31,222 bases of DNA from Cyanobacteria bacterium UBA11370 (GTDB lineage: Bacteria > Cyanobacteriota > Cyanobacteriia > Cyanobacteriales > Coleofasciculaceae), in the NCBI GenBank assembly GCA_003486645.1, contig DNGI01000519.1:9818-41039 (forward strand), in the 5' to 3' direction. Positions within the stretch are counted from its first letter, which is position 1. Each line of letters begins with the position of its first letter. The notes under the pieces are model-generated. The model saw only the letters and a list, made by a program, of their open reading frames with translations, was not told where the DNA came from and searched no databases. Shown here piece after piece: positions 8,436 to 15,800 of the stretch. The position numbers and the translations under genes are program-made.

Positions 8436-8884
8436 ACCAAACCCCACTCTTTGAGAAACTTATTAATATTCTGGCGAAGGTTATGCTCTAGATCTTGTAT
8501 TTCCATATCGCTCATCAGAGCTTGCTGCTTAAATTTATCAAACTCACCTGGTTCTTTTTCATAAATAAGCTTGCCATCACGAGCAACAAAGTGAGCAATA
8601 AGAGGTGAAGATCGATTGAGATCGACAACATCAATATTGTCGCTGTTGATGCTAAAAACTTCCTCGATAATTCCAGGCACTTCAAACCATCCAAAACCAC
8701 TATTTTTACAAAATTCTTCTCTAATTTTTTGATCGTAGAGTGCGGCAAAATCCCAGTCACTATTAGCATGGGTATCGCCTCTAGCACGAGAACCAAATAG
8801 AACTAGCATTTTGAGATAAGGTATTTTCTTAGGTAGTTTGGCAGAAAGTACCTTGAGTTCTTCTAATGTGGGTGTTTTAATCAT
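8432..8884 (-). CDS. MNT-domain nucleotidyltransferase, MntA-like
   Basis: A 150-aa protein of the minimal nucleotidyltransferase superfamily. Seen: VLFGSRARGDTHANSDWDF at residues 28-46, with GS (31-32) and the metal-binding D43 and D45; a third acidic residue is likely in NIDVVDL. In HEPN-MNT toxin-antitoxin pairs, MntA modifies and silences the HEPN RNase. No HEPN gene is next to it; its overlapping partner is the DUF1016 nuclease instead. The ATGA overlap implies tight co-translation. It might therefore control that nuclease, or be an orphan antitoxin. There is no clear Shine-Dalgarno before ATG 8884. Confidence 0.85.
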   Translation of the reverse strand: MIKTPTLEELKVLSAKLPKKIPYLKMLVLFGSRARGDTHANSDWDFAALYDQKIREEFCKNSGFGWFEVPGIIEEVFSINSDNIDVVDLNRSSPLIAHFVARDGKLIYEKEPGEFDKFKQQALMSDMEIQDLEHNLRQNINKFLKEWGLV

Positions 8885-9154
8885 TGTTTGAGCATTTGTT
8901 AAGGTTCATCTGATATGTATATGTTTTTGATGGGAGAAAAGGAGAGGGAAGCTTTAATAAGACTAGTGGCTTGAGGTGTGTTCTTGTATTGGCGACTTAA
9001 CCAGCCATTGGCTATCAAGTTTTGATTCATACCAGATGGGGGTAAAGACGATCTACGTTTGAGCTTAACGCCGCAAGCTGCCAAATAAGTTTCCCTCCCT
9101 TGTCACAGACTCTCTGGTTATCCAGAGAAATTCCCGCAGGAGTGGTGAGATGCG
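8885..9154. other. Gap without a supported gene
   Basis: 270 bp between the winged-helix gene and the MNT gene. A 61-codon frame (8899-9084, TTG start) begins LAACGVKLKRR, faintly like the end of a TnpB-type transposase, but it has no ribosome site and an in-frame stop just upstream. I do not call it. A short stem-loop lies at 9111-9128. Confidence 0.4.
9111..9128 (-). terminator. Stem-loop just after the winged-helix gene
   Basis: TCTCTGG-TTAT-CCAGAGA is a perfect 7-bp stem with a 4-nt loop, 27 nt beyond the stop of the 65-aa gene. No T-run follows, so it is more likely a partial attenuator or RNA-stability element between this gene and the nuclease/cas10d genes than a full terminator. Confidence 0.3.
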
Positions 9155-9352
9155 TTATGCTGTCAGCATCCGGTACTCAAATTGGTTGCGAGCAAGTTGC
9201 CGCGTTTCAATTGAGTAGCCTTTCTTGCGAGCTTTAAACACCGTATCTCCGAAGCGAAAGCTAACCTTGCTGGCTAACTCATCGCTTGAATGCCACCGAC
9301 CGTCTTTGAGAACCGCAATCAACCGTTCAAGGTTTGTCGATTTGACAAGCAT
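9155..9352 (-). CDS. 65-aa winged-helix DNA-binding protein
   Basis: A whole-protein winged helix-turn-helix: helix 1 LERLIAVLKDG (8-18), recognition region HSSDELASKVSFRFGDTVFKARKKG (21-45), and wing SIETRQLARNQFEYRML (47-63). ATG 9352 has AGGAG 11 nt upstream. It is a small regulator or DNA-recognition protein with no effector domain. It is the first gene after the divergent-looking control region at 9353-9570, upstream of the MNT, nuclease and cas10d genes on the same strand, so it may be the leader gene of that operon and its regulator. It could equally be a phage-type small HTH carried along. Confidence 0.8.
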   Translation of the reverse strand: MLVKSTNLERLIAVLKDGRWHSSDELASKVSFRFGDTVFKARKKGYSIETRQLARNQFEYRMLTA

Positions 9353-9446
9353 GGTTATTTATACTCCTGTATGTGGAAAATTTTTCAAACAAATCCCTCA
9401 GCCCAAATGCTTATCAATTCTGGGCTTCATTGATTTGCTTAATTTG

Positions 9447-9475
9447 AAACTACTGAATGCGATAGCTCGTGTCAA
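9447..9475 (-). promoter_or_regulatory. Promoter for the winged-helix gene / cas10d group
   Basis: On the minus strand, TTGACA (9475-9470), a 17-nt spacer, then TAGTTT (9452-9447). The -35 box is a perfect consensus. It would start transcription about 90 nt before the 65-aa gene. The -35 box lies inside the protospacer-like match at 9469-9501. Confidence 0.55.
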
Positions 9476-9504
9476 GCAGTTTTATAAGCTCAGATTTATT
9501 CAAC
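9469..9504 (-). promoter_or_regulatory. Protospacer-like site T1 for the mini-array guide
   Basis: Minus strand: GTT (9504-9502, fits the I-D PAM GTN), then GAATAAATCTGAGCTTAT from 9501. Against the first 18 nt of the mini-array spacer it matches 16, with mismatches at positions 7 and 12. A full 33-nt protospacer would run to 9469 and cover the TTGACA box of the leftward promoter. Confidence 0.6.
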
Positions 9505-9530
9505 TAGTTATAAGCGTTGACTTATTCTAC
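9495..9530 (-). promoter_or_regulatory. Protospacer-like site T2 for the mini-array guide
   Basis: Minus strand: GTA (9530-9528, I-D PAM), then GAATAAGTCAACGCTTAT from 9527. It matches spacer positions 1-9 and 13-18 (15 of 18). It covers the TTGACT -35 box of the rightward promoter (9517-9522). T1 and T2 are 26 nt apart in the same orientation. Confidence 0.58.
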
Positions 9531-9545
9531 CCCTTGTGGCATCAT
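9517..9545 (+). promoter_or_regulatory. Candidate promoter for the mini-CRISPR
   Basis: TTGACT (9517-9522), 17 nt, then CATCAT (9540-9545). The -10 box is weak. The expected start near 9552 would place the first repeat about 20 nt into the transcript, with an AT-rich leader-like sequence upstream. Confidence 0.4.
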
Positions 9546-9570
9546 TGTCACAGAGCATCCTAATTGATGC

Positions 9571-9677
9571 TTGGCAGGGATCTCAAATCCCTTTCAGGGA
9601 TTGAAACGAATAAGTCTGGGCTTATTGCCGTAAGCTTCCCTGCAAAATCCACAAAAATCCCTTTCAGGGATAGAAAC
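9571..9677 (+). CRISPR. Degenerate two-repeat mini-CRISPR with one spacer
   Basis: Two repeat units 70 bp apart. The 3' parts are AATCCCTTTCAGGGATTGAAAC (first copy ending 9607) and the same with one change, ...GATAGAAAC (ending 9677). Each holds a 5-bp stem ATCCC-TTTCA-GGGAT and an AUUGAAAC-type 8-nt handle typical of cyanobacterial repeats. If repeats are 37 nt, the spacer is 33 nt (9608-9640). The 5' halves of the two repeats have diverged strongly. The second repeat overlaps the cas3' stop codon by one base. It sits inside the cas locus rather than next to cas1-cas2, which is unusual for an ordinary array. Confidence 0.75.
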
Positions 9678-11860
9678 TAGCCAGCAATCCATATTTCACC
9701 TCCTTGACTCTTCAACGAATAAGCAAGCGTATCTAACAGCAACGCCGACTGACTGAACGCAATAGAATAAGGTGCAACTGCATCATGAAAACTATAGGAG
9801 TCACTAATCGGATAAATTTGAAAGTGCATCGGAAGTCGCAAGCGAGATCGCACCTCCCCCACGGAACGCCGAATTACATAGCAAACTAACGCTTCTTTCT
9901 TCAACCGCTTATTAATCTCACCAATCCAATAATTATCAGGTTGCCAAATCCCAATCCCAGTTAAAACTTGAACCTTCCAAGCATCTGCAATAAAATCCAA
10001 TTTCCCAGCGTAAGTAAACCGCCAATTCAGCCGTTCCTCACGATAATTCCGTAACTGCATAAACGCCAGACAACGCTTAAATCTTCCCTTAGCAATGGGT
10101 TGTCCCATCCGATCAGCAGTTTCCTTGAGAAGTCGCATAAACGCCGCTTCTGTCATCACCTCAATCTCCAAATTACTCAAAATTCCTGGTAAATCGTAAG
10201 TTTTAAATCTATCTACTTCATTAGCTTCCGTTAAATCATAAATCCCAGATTGCAAAGGACTAAACCCTCGGAAACTAGCCGCATCTTCTAAAATAGGATT
10301 CCCCTTATCCTTCCCTGAGAGTTCTTGCCATTCTCCTTCCCATCTCTTAGTAAGACCAAATACCTTTTTCAAGTTAGTATTAAACACGTCTTCGCAAGCA
10401 GCCTTAAATGCCTTTTGACTCCCTTCATACTGCTGTTTAATTGTCTTATGTCCTAACTTCCAACACAGTACCAGCGACTGTACCGCACCCCAGCGAGAAT
10501 AATATCCTGAGAAATCATTAATTCTGCGGTAATTTTCTCGAATTTGCTGGTGAAAAAACGAGCGCTCCCAAACACTATTTTCTTTTAAAGGCGGAGACTC
10601 AACTAAAAACAACCGCCCTACTAAAAAATCTGGTACTAAAGCATAAGCCGTAAAACATTTAAAACTAATATTCTCTCCATTCCGTTCATAACCATCATGT
10701 CGTCCCAGCCTTCCCAACCGCTGAATAAAACTCCCTGCATCCGCTGATTCAAAAATCAGAAAATTAATCTTAAAGTCCACCCCCACATCAATTGTGCTAG
10801 TCCCAATCACTAAATCAGCAAGTAGCGACTGCTCTTTCTCCTGCTTCCCAGATAAACCCGTATTCTCTCCAACTATTAAACCCAATGGCGTTAACAATTC
10901 TCGAAAAAACGGAACCAAACACTTCACCGCCGCAATTGAATTAAGAATAATTGCCCCTTTACTACCTGGATACTCCTGAAAGTGATTCAAAATTAAATCA
11001 CTCGATTCTTTCAGCCATGTTTCTGATGCTTTAGGAGAAGATTCTAAGGAAATGAAATTCAGACTAATTTCCCGTGATACCTGTCGCCATCCTTGTGCTG
11101 CAAGTTGAGAGCATTCATCAGCCGTATCAGGAAATCGATATTTATTCTCCTCAAGTGGGTTAATCTCCTGACACCGAAATCCAGCTATTTTTAATCGCTC
11201 AATTAATTGTTGATTTGGTGTGGCTGATAGAAACAGAAATTTCTTCCGGCGATTAGTTGTTTTAATTAACAGCATGGTGTTAATCACGCTGGCAATTTGC
11301 GGAGCCTGAAAAACATGGAATTCATCAAAAATGAATAAATCGAAATCCTTGTCAATTCGGTTCCACAACTTATCAGGACTATCGCTATGAGTTAAATACT
11401 TTCCCTGATGCAAATAGTGGAAAATGTCTGGATTAGTTAACAGAATTTCTGCTTGACCTGTGCGAGTTGCGATCGCCGCCGCTTTCCCCAAATCCTCATT
11501 TTCCGCATAAATCTCTAATTCTTGCCCGCTGAGTCGCACCACACGCGGCTTAATATCAAGCTTAAATTGTTCAATATATCCCTGAATTTGTATTTCTTGA
11601 TCCCGCGCCAGTTCATTCGTTGGATACAATCCAATCGCACAAAAATCTGTCAATAATGTCTCTAAATAAGCTGCCAAACTTTTGCCATCACCCGTCATGG
11701 CTGTATTAAAAATAACGTCAATATTCGGGTTGCGGATTGCCTCCAATGTTGCTCCTTGATGCCAGGAAAGCGACCAGTTTTTGGGTAATTTTACACCTTT
11801 GGGTATCTCTGTCGCTGGACAGGAGTAAACAGGCTTGAGCGTAATTGTATAATCGGACAT
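9677..11860 (-). CDS. cas3: Cas3' helicase of type I-D (no HD domain)
   Basis: 727 aa from ATG 11860. The frame is open 40 codons further upstream, but that part is unlike Cas3 and overlaps the divergent regulator. It should be recruited after Cascade binds DNA and unwind the target while the HD of Cas10d cuts. Seen: Walker A T56-GDGKS, DEFH 179-182 in FIFDEFHVF, SAT 212-214, and motif VI QRLGRLGRHDG. No HD nuclease domain is present, as expected for type I-D. It is separated from cas10d by the mini-array and three extra genes, and is divergently placed from the WYL regulator. Confidence 0.92.
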   Translation of the reverse strand: MSDYTITLKPVYSCPATEIPKGVKLPKNWSLSWHQGATLEAIRNPNIDVIFNTAMTGDGKSLAAYLETLLTDFCAIGLYPTNELARDQEIQIQGYIEQFKLDIKPRVVRLSGQELEIYAENEDLGKAAAIATRTGQAEILLTNPDIFHYLHQGKYLTHSDSPDKLWNRIDKDFDLFIFDEFHVFQAPQIASVINTMLLIKTTNRRKKFLFLSATPNQQLIERLKIAGFRCQEINPLEENKYRFPDTADECSQLAAQGWRQVSREISLNFISLESSPKASETWLKESSDLILNHFQEYPGSKGAIILNSIAAVKCLVPFFRELLTPLGLIVGENTGLSGKQEKEQSLLADLVIGTSTIDVGVDFKINFLIFESADAGSFIQRLGRLGRHDGYERNGENISFKCFTAYALVPDFLVGRLFLVESPPLKENSVWERSFFHQQIRENYRRINDFSGYYSRWGAVQSLVLCWKLGHKTIKQQYEGSQKAFKAACEDVFNTNLKKVFGLTKRWEGEWQELSGKDKGNPILEDAASFRGFSPLQSGIYDLTEANEVDRFKTYDLPGILSNLEIEVMTEAAFMRLLKETADRMGQPIAKGRFKRCLAFMQLRNYREERLNWRFTYAGKLDFIADAWKVQVLTGIGIWQPDNYWIGEINKRLKKEALVCYVIRRSVGEVRSRLRLPMHFQIYPISDSYSFHDAVAPYSIAFSQSALLLDTLAYSLKSQGGEIWIAG

Positions 11861-11951
11861 ATCCTTAAACAGTGTCCGTAAGTTGTTGTTGATTCCTATA
11901 ATGACACCCAAAATAGAGATTGCCAAGAGATGTACAGATAAAGTGTCCGTA
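11854..11951. promoter_or_regulatory. Operator-like TGTCCG repeats between cas3 and the WYL gene
   Basis: AGTGTCCGTA occurs twice in direct orientation (11871-11880 and 11942-11951), and the inverse CGGACAT lies at 11854-11860, overlapping the cas3 start codon. The first pair forms an inverted repeat CGGACA...TGTCCG. The three copies flank the cas3 promoter and the WYL gene start, which suits an autoregulator binding site. Confidence 0.5.
11898..11926 (-). promoter_or_regulatory. Candidate cas3 promoter
   Basis: On the minus strand, TTGGCA (11926-11921), 17 nt, then CATTAT (11903-11898). The start would be about 30 nt before the cas3 ATG, and an AGTGTCCGTA copy lies between them. On the plus strand TATAAT (11897-11902) is present but has no good -35 partner. 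Confidence 0.4.
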
Positions 11952-11958
11952 TAAATTA

Positions 11959-12825
11959 ATGAGTCGCAAAGGTCAGTCAATTACCCTATCCATCTCAGAA
12001 CGGGACAAAGCCCAACTCGAAGCGATCGCCCTGGAACTGGGTATGATGTGGGGAGAGCGTCCCAACATCTCCAAATTGGTAGAAGCGATCGCCCGTCGTA
12101 AACTTCTAGTCTTTCCTAATAACGACTGGTCAGAAACACGCATCAGGGCGCTAGAACGCTCTATCCGTGCTTTAACTGACATAGGACAGATTGAACAAGC
12201 TAAAATTATTGCCGAGTTGCTTTTAGAACGTAGCGAACTCTCATTGCCCTTACGTGCAGAAATTGAACGCTTTTTAGAAAATCTGCCGCCACCTTGGCGC
12301 TTGCAAATTGACCGCTACATCTTACGTAACCAACCCTTTCAGCTTTCCTATCAAGATGCCGCAGAACGCCTATTCAATTTCACAGTACGCTATGCTAAAG
12401 TTAGACCTCACGATAAACGCCAGTATCTTGATTGTTGGTGCGAGGAAACAGAGGGAAACTCAGACATACCTGAGTTGCAACATAACTGGTGTTTGCGTTT
12501 AGATCACATTCAAGATGCAGCGATAGCACCTATTGCGGGTCGCTGGCTTCCCAATTTGACTCAAATCGAGGTCGAAATGCACCTATTGAGAGGTTTAGCA
12601 TTTGGATACCAAGCGAAACCCGAAGATAGTGCTAATGATTGGCTAGTTGATCAACCACCAGTGCGGCGAGTTGTGCGAAAAGTATCAAGTACTTTCTGGT
12701 TTTTCCGAGAAATTGCACCCTACTGGGAAGATTGTGTAATTATTTCACCGGAAAACGTGCGCGATCGCTTCAAACAAAAACTAATCTCCCTGTGCCAAAA
12801 CTACGATCTCAAAATCCGGGACTAA
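11959..12825 (+). CDS. WYL-domain regulator of the type I-D locus
   Basis: 288 aa from ATG 11959; a TTG at 11920 is open but would overlap the cas3 control region. The N-terminus (SITLSISERDKAQLEAIALE) looks like a ribbon-helix-helix DNA-binding segment. The region from about 140 on is a WYL-type ligand domain (RQYLDCWCEE). A WYL protein next to type I-D cas genes is known from Synechocystis (sll7009), where it lowers crRNA levels. By analogy this is a repressor of the locus, perhaps binding the TGTCCG repeats. Its stop is 3 bp from the stop of the convergent 1541-aa gene. Confidence 0.85.
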   Translation: MSRKGQSITLSISERDKAQLEAIALELGMMWGERPNISKLVEAIARRKLLVFPNNDWSETRIRALERSIRALTDIGQIEQAKIIAELLLERSELSLPLRAEIERFLENLPPPWRLQIDRYILRNQPFQLSYQDAAERLFNFTVRYAKVRPHDKRQYLDCWCEETEGNSDIPELQHNWCLRLDHIQDAAIAPIAGRWLPNLTQIEVEMHLLRGLAFGYQAKPEDSANDWLVDQPPVRRVVRKVSSTFWFFREIAPYWEDCVIISPENVRDRFKQKLISLCQNYDLKIRD

Positions 12826-12828
12826 ACC

Positions 12829-15800
12829 CTACTTCACCCTCGCGCGGAACCGAATAAACCCATAAGAATTCGTGGGTGTACCCGAAGCAGTTGCACGCGG
12901 TAACGTGTTTGGTTTCGTAACCACAGTTATAACGACAGCCCCGTTGCTATTCGTCCCTGAACAAGCAACGGGTGGTTCTTGCCCAGCAGCAAAGAATTCT
13001 CCCCTATCGGCATCAGCCACATTACTCAAATACAGCGTAGGAGTAGTAGGCAAACTAGTAGAATTAAGAGCAAGTCCTATCCCCAAATCTGCTCCCGGTA
13101 AACTCCCATCTGTAGGAGTTGAACGATTAAAAGCGGTGGGAATAAACGTCGTATTTTCGGGGACTAAATCGCAAATACTAACATTCGTAGCATTTCCATC
13201 TCCATTGGAGAGAAAATAGATCGTATATTCTAATTCATCCCCTGGTTGAACAACCCCACCATCAATTACACCCCGCAAGTATGTATTAGCCGGAGTTGGC
13301 CATTTAGAATTATTATCATTTGTAGTATTAGGGTCATCCACAAACTGATTAAAGGGAACTCCATTAATAGCCGTAATGCGTTTAACTAACAACAAATTCG
13401 GGTTAGAAGCAATTGGGATAGTATTCGATCCAATAAAGCTGAGACGTTCAGCATCGCCATTTCCTGTATCATCATCGTCACCCACAATCACCAACACTTG
13501 TTTAATCCGAGGGCTAGCATTATTATCAATAAATCCTACCCAGCGACTGGTCTGGTTGCCACAGCCTAACTGGGAGGTAGCGCTGGTACTACAGTTGGCT
13601 TGATTAAGGGGTTGGGGATTGGGAGTACTGCTAGTACCGTTATCCAGCGTTTGCGGAGTAATGGCAATATCTTGTCCAATTCGATTCCCGCTAGCATCCA
13701 ACAAGCGCAAATAAGCAGGTGCGCCGCCACCTTGGGTTCGGGTTTCTAAATCGCCAAACCATGCCCCAAAGGATTTTACAGGTTGGGCAAAGGTGAATCG
13801 CACAGCGTTGCGTCTACTATCGCTATTTCCTCCGGTGTGATTCCAGAAGCCGGGTTGATCGGCACTATTGTAGAGACTGCTAGGGCGAGGAGAACTATCT
13901 TGCAAGGAATTATTGAAGGCTAGGGCAAAGCCTGAAGCTGTGGCATTCCCTCCATTACAGGTAGTTGGGGTGGTGAAGGGGACTTGCACAGATTCTACAG
14001 TGGTAGTAATTGCTGTATTACTGTTAGGTTCTCTGTAGGTAAAATTGGTGGTACTACCGGGTGCAGAATTAGCACCGAACCAAGGTTCCACAGTTCCTGT
14101 AGTGGAACCCCCCGCAGCGGTACGCCAAGTGTCATCGAGTTGATCAGTAAGCGATCGCAGATTAGTAGGAATAGAACCTGAAACAGACGTATTGCCAACT
14201 TCTGTACTGATGAAAGGTTGAATTGTGGGATCGTTTGTACCTCCCCCCAGATTACAAAAACCAGCAGCAACATCAAACCCAAAATTTTGACCTGTTACCG
14301 AACTCCCAGAAACAGTAATAGCTAAATTATTGGGTGTGCCTAATGTAAATCCCGTCGGAATATCGGTATCGGTACTATCAACTTGGATTTTATAATTACC
14401 GTTAGTAATACCTGTAAAGGTATATTGACCGCTAGCATTGGTAGTCGTGGTTTGAATAACAGTTGTACCCGTACTATCTAATAATTTGAGAGTAATATTT
14501 GCAGGTAGTGTCGGTTCTGTAGCATCCAAATCATCACCACCGTCGCTATCTTGATAAAGAGTACCGGAGATACTGAAACTGGTGCAGGCTGGCACAATTT
14601 GACTCACACCTTTTGGATCGGCGGCGATCGCTGCAAAACTACCGGAGTAGTATTGTACGTCCAAAGTGCTTTGATTTTTCAGAAATAGCCGTATTGCCTT
14701 GCTTGTATCGTCCCCTCCGGTGACATTATTGTTATAAATACCACCAAATTGCACGTCATATCCCGCCGGAGGTGAGGCAATTTGTTCGATCCAAGTAGGA
14801 TTGTGGACTTCATAGGCAGAAACTTGGCTATTTTTCCAAGCTATGCGTTCTGCTCCTGCGTTAGTAGCTGCTGCTGGTGAGCCAAGAGTAGTACCCATAC
14901 CATCAATGTCTGCAAATTGCATAACATAATTACCCGATATGGGTGTTGTCGTGCCTGATTGATAAAACTTGAATTGGAAGTCTGTGCTTGAAGCCGCAGG
15001 GGGTCTCAGATTGACGCTACCCGTTGCTGGTGGTTGAGCATTCAAATCAGCACGGTCGAAATTGGTGTTTTGAGAGGCAGTCACGATGACATCAAGGAGT
15101 GTCCCATCTGGTAAAGTACCAGCGCGTAAAATTTTGTGATTTCTTTGATCGATCCTCTCAAACCACCGCAAATTTAAAGCCGTAAAAACTTCAGTCGGAT
15201 TTGCCGAACAAGCTGTGGGTAAAGCACGCTTGTGAACAAGTAGGCGATAGTCCTCTACTTCCCCATTGGGTGCTAGACCGATGGCACTGTTGGCTTGACC
15301 CGTTTGGCTTGTAAAGCGAAAGCGAGCGTAGGTAGCACCCGCGATCACAGTCTTAGGAACTGTAAACGTTAAGGTATTATCACCACCAGAGACAGCGCGA
15401 TCGCTAACGATTTGTTCACCAGCACCGAAACTTCCATCTTGGTTAAAGTCAATCCAAGCATTCAGATAACCCCCTGTTGAAGCTTTGACAGTAATAGTGT
15501 TGGTTTGATCGACTGCTGTATCCCCTTGAAGTAGATTCGCTATTCCCAGGGAGGGGTTGAAGGTGACACCATCGTTGTCGCTGGTAGTGATGGCATTACC
15601 GAAGGTGACGGGTTGACCATCTGCATCGGCAGTGACGCTATTACCAAGATAAACACCATTGACAATAGTATGTCTTGCGCCATCCTCAGCTAACGTAGTT
15701 TTGTAGGAGTTAGTTGTAGTATTTGCTGGAACTGAGTTAGGAGCTTCACCAAAGTCTGTAACGGTCGAATCAAAGCCAAAGTTTTGATTTGTAATTGGAC

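Noticed and set aside
8899..9084. A 61-codon frame starting LAACGVKLKRR, faintly like a TnpB C-terminus
   Set aside because: TTG start without ribosome site, a stop in frame just upstream, and no recognisable TnpB core motif. Too weak for a pseudogene call.
9441..9450. AATTTGAAAC as a possible third CRISPR repeat end
   Set aside because: It lacks the ATCCC-GGGAT stem and its distance to the first repeat (157 bp) is not a multiple of the 70-bp period.
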